NCBI GenBank assembly: GCA_965224415.1
Contig: CBDCZB010000002.1
Location: 62,001 to 126,000 of the forward strand
Source of the DNA: DAOUJI01 sp965224415
GTDB taxonomy: Bacteria; Chloroflexota; Dehalococcoidia; Lucifugimonadales; JAGWBF01
DNA length: 64,000 nt
Direction: 5' to 3'
The position numbers and the translations under genes are program-made. Of this stretch, positions 32,398-39,913 are shown in pieces. Below the pieces are notes generated by a model. That model was not told the origin of the DNA, did not search any database, and saw only the letters and a program-made list of their open reading frames with translations. Every line of letters begins with the position of its first letter. The first letter of the stretch is position 1.

Positions 32398-32719
32398 CTG
32401 CGCCCCGGCTTGGTTCCCTACGTCTGCGCCGCAACCGTCACGCGGTTGGGTCGCAGCTTTCGACACGCCGGTCTGTGATGAAGTCTTCACAGGCTGGCTG
32501 CCCCACGTCTCGCAGCTTTCCCCGGTTCTATTCCCCGCGATGTGACCCTGGGCCGAGCTGCGTCTTTCTCACCCCCCGGCGTCTCTCTGGGTTCGGTTCA
32601 CGATCGGACTGCGGGGATCGTCGGCAATCGGAAGCGTGGAGTCACGGAGTCAACGGCATCGAGCACAAGGAGGTCACGACGGCATGGATGACACACGGAC
32701 AACGGAAGGAGGAACGGAC

Positions 32720-33187
32720 ATGGCGGAACGGTACACGGGACCCAGCGCGAGGCGGATCGCAGACCTGCTTCCGCATCGGGTGAGCTACGAGCGGGGCTGG
32801 TTCTGGACGACGACGGCCATCTGCCACGGAGGCAAGTCGGACGGGCTGGCGTTCAGGCAGCGACCGGACGGCAACGGCATCGACGTGCGCTGCCACACCG
32901 GGGGCTGCTCGGCCGGCGTGGTGATAACCGAGATGGAGGTCCTGACAGGTCTGCCCATCTGGACGGCCTACGAGCCGGTGAACGACGCGGCGGTCAAGGC
33001 CCCTGAGAAGCGTCCCTGGTGGAAGCGCAAGCGGGTCGTGGTGGCCGGGATCGTCGTCCTGGTCGTTGCGGCGTCGCTCATCACCGGCGACGGCGAGCTG
33101 GTCTTCCTGAACCTGGTCGGCCTGGGCATCGGCTGGCTGCTGCTCAGGCGGTTCATGGGGCGCGGGGTTCGGGGGTTCCGACGCTAA
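32720..33187 (+). CDS. Small membrane protein with a Cys/His-rich N-terminal domain
   Basis: 155 residues from the ATG at 32720 (GGAAGGAGG 7 bases upstream; an earlier in-frame ATG at 32684 also has AAGGAGG). The N-terminal half has CHGGKSDGLAFRQRP and CHTGGCSAG, a pattern like the zinc-ribbon start of primases. Two hydrophobic helices (about 103-120 and 125-145) end in a basic RRFMGRG tail. No known family. It starts the long rightward operon and may anchor a nucleic-acid-binding domain to the membrane. Confidence 0.55.
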   Translation: MAERYTGPSARRIADLLPHRVSYERGWFWTTTAICHGGKSDGLAFRQRPDGNGIDVRCHTGGCSAGVVITEMEVLTGLPIWTAYEPVNDAAVKAPEKRPWWKRKRVVVAGIVVLVVAASLITGDGELVFLNLVGLGIGWLLLRRFMGRGVRGFRR

Positions 33188-33190
33188 AGA

Positions 33191-33257
33191 CGGGGCCTCC
33201 GGGCTTCGCCCAACCCATTCCAATCACAAAAGGGGTCGTCTCGTCGAGGCGGCCCCT
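33191..33257 (+). promoter_or_regulatory. Repeated two-hairpin leader, copy M1
   Basis: CGGGGCC pairs with GGCGGCCCC across a loop, followed by TCTTTCTTTG and then the ribosome binding site of the 33319 gene. First member of a family repeated before many genes in this operon. Confidence 0.55.
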
Positions 33258-33318
33258 CTTTCTTTGCCCGCAAGCGGGCTCACGGATTCAAGGCAACACA
33301 ACACTGAAGGAGGTCGTG

Positions 33319-33795
33319 ATGACAACGGCAACACTGACAACTGGCAATCGGACGATGGAGGAGGTGCGGCCCCGGCGAAGCCTGGAGGAGATGGTCGACC
33401 AACTCATGGCGGCAATGTTCCCAGAGCAGCCGCAGACGGCGACGGCGACGGAGACACCGAGCGTGGCCAAGAGCGTCCACGAGGCTCGGCGGATGCGGCA
33501 GGCGGGGGATATCGACGCGGCCCTGGCGGTCCTCGTCGGCATGGACGTGTCGAAGGCGGAGACGAAGGAGGCCCGGTGGGCCTACGCCGAGTGGTCGCAG
33601 CTGGTGAAGCGGCGGTTCGGAAGCAGGGGTGTAATGGTCTACAGCCAGGCAACGGGGAGGGCCGCCGCCCTGGTGTCCACGGACGACGGCGGGACGCTGG
33701 AGGTCGTTGCGGTCCTGGGGATGCGCTGGGAGCCGGGCAAGCTGGTCTCGGGGCGCAGTCTGCGGGGCCTGCGCTCGCTGAACGGGGGTGCGTGA
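33319..33795 (+). CDS. Hypothetical protein in the DNA-processing operon
   Basis: 158 residues from an ATG with AAGGAGG upstream. The first 55 residues are acidic and Thr/Ala-rich; the rest shows helical KSVHEARRMRQAGDIDAAL and a C-terminal beta section (GRAAALVSTDDGGTLEVVAV). No family recognised. Its stop overlaps the primase ATG (TGATG), so the two are co-translated and may act together in replication. Confidence 0.6.
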   Translation: MTTATLTTGNRTMEEVRPRRSLEEMVDQLMAAMFPEQPQTATATETPSVAKSVHEARRMRQAGDIDAALAVLVGMDVSKAETKEARWAYAEWSQLVKRRFGSRGVMVYSQATGRAAALVSTDDGGTLEVVAVLGMRWEPGKLVSGRSLRGLRSLNGGA

Positions 33796-34868
33796 TGGTC
33801 ATAGCCAACGCTTCCGTGGACATCCCGGCGCTGAAGGCGCGCCACCCCCTGGGCGACACCGTGGAGGCGTCGGGTGTCAGACTCAGGGGAAGGGGCAGGG
33901 TCCGGCAGGGCGTCTGCCCGTTTCACGACGAGGTGGAGGGCAGCTTCACGGTGTACGAAGACTCACAGAGGTTCTACTGCTTCGGCTGCGGCGAGGGCGG
34001 CGACGTCCTAGACTTCATTCGGCGCACAGAGAACCTGAGCCTGACCGAGGCGATCCGGCGACTTGACGGCAGCCCTGGACTTGCTTCCGGGGCTGCCCCT
34101 CATCCTGCTCCCGCCCGGCGTCCCAGAGCAATCCCGTTGCCTCCCAGGGACCCGTCGCTGCTGACGGCGGCGGCGCGGTTCTACACCGGGCAGCTCCGGC
34201 GCAGCCCCGCAGCCTGGGAGTACCTTGCCTCGCGGGGCGTCGGACTTGACGCCGCTGCTCGTCTCGGCCTCGGCTACTCGCCGGGGCACGGCTTGCGGGA
34301 GGCCCTTGAGTCGGCTGGCTTCACCGCCAACAGGCTCAGGGACTCGGGCCTGTTCACCGAGCGAGGTTCGGAGCGGTTCGCCGGGATGGTGGTCGTTCCA
34401 GACCCCGTATCGAGTACGGGGCAGGCAACCGGCGAGCTTGTCCGCTGGCTCGTCGGGCGGGCCGTCGATCCCGACAGGACTCCCAGGTTCCAGGCGTTGC
34501 CCGGCTCCAAGCCGGTGCTTGGGCTTGGGCGTCTCGGCCCCGCGCCGCCCCTTGCGGTCGTGGCCGAGGGCGTCTTCGACTGGCTTATTCTTGCCTCCTG
34601 GGGCGTCCCCGCCTGCGCCGCTCTTGGGACGCAGGGCGTGGAGCGGGTTGCGACTGCCCTCCGGGGCTGCCCCCGGGTCTTCCTCGCCTTCGACAACGAC
34701 GACGCAGGCTTTGAGGCCACCGAGCGGCTTGCGGGCTTGCTTGGACGCCGGGCCGCCACGGTCGCCCTCCCCCAGGGCGTCTCCGACGTGGCCGAGCTTG
34801 CGGCCCTTCCCCAGGGCCGCGCCACCTTCCTTCGGCTGCTCGCACGGGCGGCCCGTTCCGCCCGGTAG
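33795..34868 (+). CDS. DnaG-like primase (CHC2 zinc finger and Toprim)
   Basis: 357 residues. A CHC2 zinc finger lies at about residues 40-65 (CPFHDE and CFGCGEGG). The primase core follows, and a Toprim domain begins near 265 with VVAEGVFDWLIL and ends in the metal-binding FLAFDNDDAG. Length is shorter than chromosomal DnaG (about 600), so the helicase-binding domain is missing, as in plasmid and phage primases. It makes RNA primers for element replication or for the transferred strand. An in-frame palindromic insert (peptide PVSSTGQA) lies near residue 205. Confidence 0.88.
   Translation: MVIANASVDIPALKARHPLGDTVEASGVRLRGRGRVRQGVCPFHDEVEGSFTVYEDSQRFYCFGCGEGGDVLDFIRRTENLSLTEAIRRLDGSPGLASGAAPHPAPARRPRAIPLPPRDPSLLTAAARFYTGQLRRSPAAWEYLASRGVGLDAAARLGLGYSPGHGLREALESAGFTANRLRDSGLFTERGSERFAGMVVVPDPVSSTGQATGELVRWLVGRAVDPDRTPRFQALPGSKPVLGLGRLGPAPPLAVVAEGVFDWLILASWGVPACAALGTQGVERVATALRGCPRVFLAFDNDDAGFEATERLAGLLGRRAATVALPQGVSDVAELAALPQGRATFLRLLARAARSAR
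34403..34426. repeat. PVSSTGQA palindrome inside the primase gene
   Basis: CCCCGTATCGAGTACGGGGC plus AGGC; arms CCCCGTA and TACGGGG. It is in frame and adds P-V-S-S-T-G-Q-A to the protein between two Toprim-side segments. Confidence 0.75.
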
Positions 34869-34895
34869 CCGCCTCTTCCCACTTCCCTTCCCCTG

Positions 34896-34985
34896 ACGGG
34901 CTCTTGCCCGCTCCCCATTCCCCACACGGGCTTCTTGGCCCGCTTCGCTTCTCTAACGGGATTTGCTCCCGCCTCACCCATCCCA
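34896..34985 (+). repeat. Three tandem 30-base hairpin repeats
   Basis: ACGGGCTCTTGCCCGC (34896), ACGGGCTTCTTGGCCCGC (34926) and ACGGGATTTGCTCCCGC (34956) recur with an exact 30-base period, each able to fold into a small hairpin. A fourth related hairpin, ACGGGCCTCGCCCGC, is at 35022. They lie between the primase and Rad52-like genes. Confidence 0.65.
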
Positions 34986-35007
34986 CTCTCACCGCACAGG
35001 AGGAGCT

Positions 35008-35052
35008 ATGCCCAATTCACGACGGGCCTCGCCCGCACACGGCTTCCCGTAG
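35008..35052 (+). other. Possible 14-codon leader peptide
   Basis: ATG with a perfect ribosome binding site (CAGGAGGAGCT) and 14 codons ending GFP-stop. It overlaps a hairpin and precedes the Rad52-like gene by 56 bases. It may be a leader peptide or a remnant of a gene start. Confidence 0.35.
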
Positions 35053-35108
35053 GGGAATCCGCCCATCGGCCATTCGCTACAGGAACAACACCACACAAGG
35101 AGAACACC

Positions 35109-35978
35109 ATGTCTAACGGCAACAACAACGGACACCACAACAACGGGACCGGCAACGGCCTCGTCAACGGGCACAAGCCCGACGCCGCCCCCGTATCGAG
35201 TACGGGGCAGGCTATCGTCGGCGAGCACGACCCCGCATCGAGTGCGGGGCTGGCTCTGCTCTGGGACGGGCTGCCGCCCGCCGTCACCAACGCCCTGGGG
35301 CAGTCCCTCGACTCCTCGCTGGTCTCCCAGCGCAAGGGACGCGGCGGCAGGGTCTTCGACTACCTTGAAGGCCACGCCGTCATCGACCAGGCCAACCGCA
35401 TCTTCGGTCATGGCGGCTGGGGATACGACCTGGTCGGCGACGTGACCCTGCGCCGGATCGAGGCGGTCGATACGAACACCGGCGAGGTGAAGGTCGCCCA
35501 GGGTTACAGCGCCCCGGTGCGGGTCACCGTCGCGGGCGCTCTGCCCCGCACCGACGTCGGCGTCCACCCGGTGACGGAGGACAACTTCGACGGGCACGAC
35601 ACGGCCATCAAAGGGGCGGTCACGGACGGCATGAAGCGGGCCTTCCGCAGCTTCGGCGTCCAGTTCGGCAACGGCTTCTACGGAGACCAGTCGCAGGCCG
35701 GCAACCCGCCCAGGCCAGAGCGGGCGCCCGCCCAGGCGCAGGCCAACGGCAACTCCGGCCAGCCGCAGGCCAACCGGCGCAACGACTCCCAGGCAGAGAC
35801 CCTACGCAAGCGGCTCTTCGAGATCGCCGGGCAGCAGGGCTTCGACGAGGACGGCGTTCGCAACGCCGTCGTCAACCGTATGGGCAAGAGCATCGACGAC
35901 CTGACGGCGAACGAGATCGGGCCGCTGGTCGAGGCCGCCGCCGACAAGCTCAGGGAGAAGCAGGCGCAAGCCGCCTAG
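35109..35978 (+). CDS. Rad52/Rad22-type single-strand annealing protein
   Basis: 289 residues. The core (about 75-205: DYLEGHAVIDQANRIFGHGG, then GYSAPVRVTV and the closing DTAIKGAVTDGMKRAFRSFG) is the Rad52 DNA-binding domain. Gln/Asn-rich linker and a C-terminal helical region follow. Such phage and element proteins pair complementary single strands during repair or replication. The N-terminal 60 residues are Asn/Gly-rich and contain two in-frame palindromic inserts (PVSSTGQA and PASSAGLA). It fits with the SSB, primase and nuclease in the same operon. AAGGAG precedes the ATG. Confidence 0.85.
   Translation: MSNGNNNGHHNNGTGNGLVNGHKPDAAPVSSTGQAIVGEHDPASSAGLALLWDGLPPAVTNALGQSLDSSLVSQRKGRGGRVFDYLEGHAVIDQANRIFGHGGWGYDLVGDVTLRRIEAVDTNTGEVKVAQGYSAPVRVTVAGALPRTDVGVHPVTEDNFDGHDTAIKGAVTDGMKRAFRSFGVQFGNGFYGDQSQAGNPPRPERAPAQAQANGNSGQPQANRRNDSQAETLRKRLFEIAGQQGFDEDGVRNAVVNRMGKSIDDLTANEIGPLVEAAADKLREKQAQAA
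35189..35213. repeat. PVSSTGQA palindrome in the rad52-like gene, copy 1
   Basis: CCCCGTATCGAGTACGGGGC plus AGGCT, in frame, identical in its arms to the copy in the primase gene. Confidence 0.75.
35231..35257. repeat. PVSSTGQA-type palindrome in the rad52-like gene, copy 2
   Basis: CCCCGCATCGAGTGCGGGGC plus TGGCTCT. Both arms differ from copy 1 by matching changes (GTA/TAC to GCA/TGC), so the hairpin is kept. It encodes P-A-S-S-A-G-L-A. Confidence 0.75.
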
Positions 35979-36003
35979 CCTCCCGGCAATCGGCACACGG
36001 AAC

Positions 36004-36038
36004 CGAGCGGGGTGGTCTCAGATAGGGGCCGCCCCGCT
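36004..36038 (+). promoter_or_regulatory. Repeated two-hairpin leader, copy M2
   Basis: GAGCGGGG pairs with CCCCGCTC, then CTTCATCTACAGGA and the AAGGAGG of the 36072 gene. Shares the CTACAGG element with the other leader copies. Confidence 0.6.
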
Positions 36039-36071
36039 CCTTCATCTACAGGACTACCAAGGAGGTCTGAA

Positions 36072-36572
36072 ATGACGACGAACGTCACCTACACACCCTG
36101 GGGTTGGACGAGAGACGTGGTTGATCTAGCCGAGGGCGTCTGGCGGGTATCGACGCCGAGCCACGGCGGGCTGAAGCTCAGCCGGGAGCGGTGGGACTCC
36201 CTTCCCGCCGAACTGCGGGACGCCATGTACACGCCCACCTTCGCAGAGGAGGACTGCGAGGAGCCGATAGTCAGGACGCTGCTGGGCCTCGGCGACGACC
36301 GGGGGAGGGAGCTGGCCCTGAAGGTGGCGGGCTACTTCGACCGCTACGCCCCCGCGCTCCCCTACCTCCGCGACTGCTCTCCGGCCATCCACTACCACGC
36401 CATCGCCTCCTGGGGCGGCTGCGGAACGGACCCCTTCGGGCGGTTCGACACCCTCATCGAGGCCGAGTCCTTCACGGGCGACGCCGAGGCGGTGCGTGCC
36501 TACGGCAGGATGGAGGCCATCGAGTGCAGCCGGAAGCTCCCCATCTGCCGGGCGGAAGGGGGACGGCCATGA
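36072..36572 (+). CDS. DUF7007-like protein
   Basis: 166 residues. TPWGWTRDVVDLAEGVWRV and STPSHGGLKLS near the N-terminus match the DUF7007 pattern (W-G then G-I/V-x-x-V-S-T-P-S-H-G-G), a family found on mobile elements in replication neighbourhoods. The C-terminus is helical, with several cysteines. Function unknown. The next gene overlaps it by four bases. Confidence 0.7.
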   Translation: MTTNVTYTPWGWTRDVVDLAEGVWRVSTPSHGGLKLSRERWDSLPAELRDAMYTPTFAEEDCEEPIVRTLLGLGDDRGRELALKVAGYFDRYAPALPYLRDCSPAIHYHAIASWGGCGTDPFGRFDTLIEAESFTGDAEAVRAYGRMEAIECSRKLPICRAEGGRP

Positions 36573-36973
36573 CCGCGACGACGCGGGCCAGGCCCCGCAG
36601 TCTTCCCAGCACCACGACGAAGCTCCAGACCGAGTTCGGAAGTCTTTTCGTCACGGTCTCCGTGGACGAGGACGGCGAGCCGTTCGAGGTCTTCGGCTTC
36701 CTCGGCAAGGGCGGCAGCTTCCAGCACGGGGTGACCGAGCTTGCCTGCCGGTTGATCTCCCTCCACCTGCGAAGGGGCACGCCCCTGGAAGAGGTGATTG
36801 AACAGATTCAGGGAATACAGGAGATGCAGCCCTTCTGGAACCAGATGGGCAACGGCAGGAGCGTGCCCGTCCACGGCCTCGGCGACGGCATCGCCCACAT
36901 CCTCAAGGCCCACCTGAAGGCCAAGGAGGAGAGGGAAGCGGCGCAGGAGGAGTCGGTGAGGGCTGCGGCATGA
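36569..36973 (+). CDS. Stand-alone TSCPD domain protein
   Basis: 134 residues with SLFVTVSVDEDGEPFEVFGF, LGKGGSFQHGVTELACRLIS and HLRRGTPLEEVIEQIQGI, the TSCPD domain that normally forms the C-terminal part of B12-dependent (NrdJ) ribonucleotide reductases. Here it is free-standing. It may modulate nucleotide metabolism, or bind metal or protein during replication. Translationally coupled to the DUF7007-like gene. Domain match is good; role is not known. Confidence 0.75.
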   Translation: MTATTRARPRSLPSTTTKLQTEFGSLFVTVSVDEDGEPFEVFGFLGKGGSFQHGVTELACRLISLHLRRGTPLEEVIEQIQGIQEMQPFWNQMGNGRSVPVHGLGDGIAHILKAHLKAKEEREAAQEESVRAAA

Positions 36974-36992
36974 GCAACCGGGCAATCGAGGC

Positions 36993-37018
36993 GGGGTCTC
37001 CCCTTCGGGGACGGCCCC
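36993..37018 (+). promoter_or_regulatory. Repeated two-hairpin leader, copy M3
   Basis: GGGGTC-TCCCC-TTC-GGGGA-CGGCCCC is a two-tier hairpin, followed by CTCATCTACAGGA and AAGGAGG before the 37055 gene. Confidence 0.6.
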
Positions 37019-37054
37019 AGTCTCTCATCTACAGGAAACAAGGAGGCAGAGACG

Positions 37055-38179
37055 ATGGTAACGACGACTACCGACAGGGCGGAGATCTTCTCCCGTCCTG
37101 CGGCGCAGATAAACGACGACGGCGAGCTTGTGGTCAGGGCCTCATCAGCCCTGGGCTGCCGCCGCTCCCTCTGGTACGCCGCGACGAACTACACGCCGAC
37201 CAATCCCCCCAGCGACGACTCGTTGACGGCGATGGAGGCGGGCAACGCCCTTGAGCCGGTCGTGGCCCGAGCGATGGAGCGGGCGGGCTGGAAAGTGGAC
37301 GCCGCCGATTCACAGGACCCCCAGTCGGTGGCCGTCCGGGTCAGCTCGAACATGATCGTGACAGGCCACCCGGACGGCACGGTGCGGATGCCCCCCGTAT
37401 CAAGTACGGGGCAGGCTTTGGACGAGGACGAGGCGGCGGCGCAGGTCCAGACGCTCCTGTTCGGGGACGCGGCTCAAACGCCCGCCTTCGGCGACGAGAT
37501 GGTGGTCGAGATCAAGACCAGGGGGCCGGAGGCGTTCCGCCGATGGCAGACCCTGGGGGCGGAGCGCAGCCACCCGCAGGCGGTGGCCCAGGCCGCCTTC
37601 TACACCCTCGGAACCTACGACGACCTTCGGGACGCCGTGATCGCCACGTTGGACACCGGCAACCGCACCTGGGACTACGAGGTGATTCCCGCCGACAGGC
37701 TGGAGAAGGCCCTCCAGGACGCCTGCGCATGGCTCGGCGAGCTGGGAGCGCACCACGCGCTCAACGGGCCAGACCCCGACGCGCTGCCCGACCGGGACTT
37801 CTCGGCCGCAAGCTGGCAGTGCCGGTCCTGCCCCTTCCTGGCGGTCTGCCTGCCGGGTGCGGCTGAGGTCGATGGAGAGGAGGAGATCGAGGAACAGGAG
37901 GTGAGCGACCAGGAGGCACGGGACGCGGTGGCGGCCTACGCAGAGGCTCAGGACGCAATCAGAGAGCCGGAAAAGGCCAAGCGCACCGCGCTGGACACCC
38001 TGAAGGCGTGGATGCGCCGGAAGGAGGACAAGAGGGCGACCGTGAACGGTAAGACGGTCAGCCTCGTGCAATCGACTCGGTACTCCGTCAACTACCGCAA
38101 GCTCAACGCCGTCCTCGACCCTGAGACCAGGGCCGGGATAGTCACAGAAAGCGAATCGGAGTACGTGCGGGTCAGCTAG
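37055..38179 (+). CDS. Cas4/RecB-like PD-(D/E)XK nuclease with Fe-S motif
   Basis: 374 residues. Catalytic motifs are GHPDGT at about residues 107-112 and VVEIKTRG at about 150-157. Cysteines in LGCRRSLWY (N-terminal) and CRSCPFLAVC (about residues 262-271) match the four-cysteine iron-sulfur clamp of Cas4/AddB/YqaJ-type exonucleases. It would resect DNA ends to single strands for the Rad52-like protein. A palindromic insert (PVSSTGQA) lies between the two catalytic motifs, in frame. Acidic coiled C-terminus. Co-operonic with SSB and the annealing protein. Confidence 0.82.
   Translation: MVTTTTDRAEIFSRPAAQINDDGELVVRASSALGCRRSLWYAATNYTPTNPPSDDSLTAMEAGNALEPVVARAMERAGWKVDAADSQDPQSVAVRVSSNMIVTGHPDGTVRMPPVSSTGQALDEDEAAAQVQTLLFGDAAQTPAFGDEMVVEIKTRGPEAFRRWQTLGAERSHPQAVAQAAFYTLGTYDDLRDAVIATLDTGNRTWDYEVIPADRLEKALQDACAWLGELGAHHALNGPDPDALPDRDFSAASWQCRSCPFLAVCLPGAAEVDGEEEIEEQEVSDQEARDAVAAYAEAQDAIREPEKAKRTALDTLKAWMRRKEDKRATVNGKTVSLVQSTRYSVNYRKLNAVLDPETRAGIVTESESEYVRVS
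37393..37419. repeat. PVSSTGQA palindrome inside the nuclease gene
   Basis: CCCCGTATCAAGTACGGGGC plus AGGCTTT, in frame, adding P-V-S-S-T-G-Q-A-L between the catalytic aspartate and E-x-K motifs. Confidence 0.75.
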
Positions 38180-38180
38180 A

Positions 38181-38236
38181 CGCTCCCAAGCCGGAGCGCA
38201 CAAACGGGGCCTGTTCCCTCTACCGGGACGGCCCCG
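38181..38236 (+). promoter_or_regulatory. Repeated two-hairpin leader, copy M4
   Basis: Hairpin I: CGCTCC/GGAGCG (38181-38198). Hairpin II: CGGGGCC/GGCCCCG (38205-38236) with inner TCCC-TCTACC-GGGA. AAAGGAGG and the 38272 start follow. Confidence 0.65.
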
Positions 38237-38271
38237 CCGGGTCCCAAATGCCCCACATGAAAGGAGGCGCC

Positions 38272-38655
38272 ATGCCTGACGCAACTGGAACCCCCACGGC
38301 CACGACTACGTGGCAGGACAACTACAGCGGCCTTCGCAGGCACAAGCTGATGACGAAGGAGCTGGGGGACACGATCCCGGCCCTCTACGCCAACGAGAAC
38401 GTCGAGGACTACGACTCGGTGCTCGCCCAGGCCAAGCTGTTCTCCCCCTACACCGGCTGGACCTGGTACGTGGCCGAGTGGCAGGCCGAGACGGGCCTGT
38501 GCTTCGGCCTCGTCGAGGGCTTTGAACAGGAACTGGGCTACTTCGACCTCACCGAGCTGGCTGAGGCGACGGTGTTCGGCGGAGTCCCCGCCGTCGAGCG
38601 GGACCTGTACTGGGAGCCGAAGACCATCGGCGAGATCAGGAGCCGGTCTCGCTGA
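38272..38655 (+). CDS. DUF2958 protein
   Basis: 127 residues from the ATG at 38272 (AAAGGAGG upstream). KLFSPYTGWTWYVAEWQ, GLVEGFEQELGYFDLTEL and VERDLYW match the DUF2958 family, which is found on plasmids and ICEs. Function unknown; its constant presence beside SSB, RadC and primase genes suggests a support role in transfer or establishment. Confidence 0.8.
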   Translation: MPDATGTPTATTTWQDNYSGLRRHKLMTKELGDTIPALYANENVEDYDSVLAQAKLFSPYTGWTWYVAEWQAETGLCFGLVEGFEQELGYFDLTELAEATVFGGVPAVERDLYWEPKTIGEIRSRSR

Positions 38656-38671
38656 GACGAGTTCAGATGGA

Positions 38672-38731
38672 CGCTCCCCCAGCGGGAGCGCAAGACGGGG
38701 TTATTCCTTCCCTCTACAGGGAGCGGCCTCG
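38672..38731 (+). promoter_or_regulatory. Repeated two-hairpin leader, copy M5
   Basis: Hairpin I: CGCTCCC/GGGAGCG (38672-38690). Hairpin II: CGGGG/CCTCG (38696-38731) with inner TTCCC-TCTACA-GGGA. Lies about 60 bases before the ssb start. Confidence 0.65.
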
Positions 38732-38792
38732 CTCTCATTTCAGACGGGCGCGGCAATGCCCGCGCCACACCATCCACAAGGAGGAAATCGAG

Positions 38793-39167
38793 ATGGCACG
38801 CACGATCAACAAGGTCGAACTGTTGGGCAGAGTGGGCACGGAGCCGGAGATGAAGTACACGCCGAACGGCGCCGCCGTCACCCAGCTCCGGCTGGCGACG
38901 GACCGCCGCCGCCAGGACGGGGAGACGACCGCCGACTGGCACAACATCGTGGTCTGGGGCAAGAGCGCCGAGGCCGTGAACCAGTACGTGGCCAAGGGCC
39001 AGCGCGTCTACGTCGCCGGACGCCTCGTCCAGAACTCGTGGGAGACGGAGGACGGCCAGCGTCGCTCCAAGACGGAGGTGCACACCCAGGAGGTCGTGTT
39101 CCTCGACTCCAACAACGGCAACGGGAACGGATCGGGCGACGACGGCGGGGAGGACTCCCCCTTCTAG
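38793..39167 (+). CDS. ssb: Single-stranded DNA-binding protein
   Basis: 124 residues from the ATG at 38793 (AAGGAGG upstream). The OB fold starts NKVELLGRVGTEPEMKYTPNG and holds WHNIVVWGKSAE and GQRVYVAGRL. A short Asn/Gly-rich linker leads to the acidic GGEDSPF tail that recruits repair proteins. It coats single strands during replication and transfer and is expected to work with the Rad52-like protein and nuclease encoded upstream. Confidence 0.93.
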   Translation: MARTINKVELLGRVGTEPEMKYTPNGAAVTQLRLATDRRRQDGETTADWHNIVVWGKSAEAVNQYVAKGQRVYVAGRLVQNSWETEDGQRRSKTEVHTQEVVFLDSNNGNGNGSGDDGGEDSPF

Positions 39168-39194
39168 CTCGCTCGACCCACAACCGAACGTAGA

Positions 39195-39255
39195 CGCCCA
39201 CATCAGTTGGGCGCACCAAACACGGGGCCGCTCCCAACCTACAGGGGCGGCCCCG
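39195..39255 (+). promoter_or_regulatory. Repeated two-hairpin leader, copy M6
   Basis: Hairpin I: CGCCCA/TGGGCG (39195-39213). Hairpin II: a 9-base CGGGGCCGC/GCGGCCCCG stem (39223-39255) with CCTACAGG in the loop, then CTCTTTTCC. The clearest member of the family. Confidence 0.7.
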
Positions 39256-39288
39256 CTCTTTTCCAACCGAACACAGAAGGAGGCCGAC

Positions 39289-39822
39289 ATGACCAAGAAG
39301 AAGACCCCTACAAAGAGGCAGACAGCCCCGACCGGCTCGGAGTCAATGCTGCTGGACGCCCTGCGCAACAACCTGAGCTTATTGGGAGAGCTGGCGATAC
39401 GCTACGAGGTCGAGACCCAGACGGAGCGCTCCACGGAAGACCTGCCCTCCATCAACACCCCTCACGACGTGTACGACCTGCTGGGGAAGGAGATGGCCGC
39501 CCTGGCCCAGGAGCAGCTCAGGGTGCTGCTGCTTGACCGCAGGAACCGGGTGCTGGGGCAGCGGGTGGTCTACCAGGGAAACACCTACTCCTCGATTGTG
39601 CGGCCCGCCGAGGTGTTCCGGGCCGCCGTGGTCGAGTCGTTGCCCGCCGTGGTTGTGGCTCACAACCACCCAAGCGGCGATGCCTCGCCCAGCCCGGAGG
39701 ACGTGTCCATCACCAGGGACCTGGCCAGGGCGGGCAAGCTCCTGGGCATCGAGCTCCTCGACCACGTGGTCATCGGGGGCAAGACCTTCGTCAGCCTCAA
39801 GGAACGAGGGCTCATGCCCTGA
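39289..39822 (+). CDS. radC: RadC-like JAB/MPN domain protein
   Basis: 177 residues with the JAMM core: VVVAHNHPSGDASPSPEDV (two histidines and an aspartate for zinc) near residues 122-140, and the preceding LLLDRRNRVLGQ. Such proteins are frequent on integrative elements and often annotated as RadC DNA repair, but the enzymatic role is not settled. The usual N-terminal helix-hairpin-helix is missing. AGAAGGAGG precedes the ATG. Confidence 0.88.
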   Translation: MTKKKTPTKRQTAPTGSESMLLDALRNNLSLLGELAIRYEVETQTERSTEDLPSINTPHDVYDLLGKEMAALAQEQLRVLLLDRRNRVLGQRVVYQGNTYSSIVRPAEVFRAAVVESLPAVVVAHNHPSGDASPSPEDVSITRDLARAGKLLGIELLDHVVIGGKTFVSLKERGLMP

Positions 39823-39913
39823 CGGGCTGCGACCGGTCGGCCTACGTCCTCCGGCTTCTCACGCGGGACATCCGCGCATCGTTCTCATCCCACATAGCTA
39901 AAGGAGACTCGAT

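Larger units (their letters stand above)
32001..32683. other. About 680-base gene-free, repeat-rich region
   Basis: No credible coding frame. It contains the dispersed-repeat core (32036-32061), a degenerate direct repeat (GATCGAGCCCTGCTCTCCCG at 32202 and GGTCGAGCACTGCTCCCCCG at 32273), a CCCTGGTCGA pair (32316 and 32355) and one copy of the PVSSTGQA palindrome (32373-32397). Such a cluster suggests an origin of replication or transfer, or a decayed locus. Confidence 0.5.

Noticed and set aside
32640..32719. Earlier start codons for the 32720 membrane protein gene
   Set aside because: The ATG at 32684 also has a good ribosome binding site, but the added residues are polar and the 32720 site has the better spacing; not excluded.
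34896..34985. Exact 30-base tandem repeats that might suggest a CRISPR array
   Set aside because: The units are contiguous without unique spacers, diverged from each other, only three in number, and no cas genes are near apart from the Cas4-like nuclease, which fits RecB-type element nucleases better.
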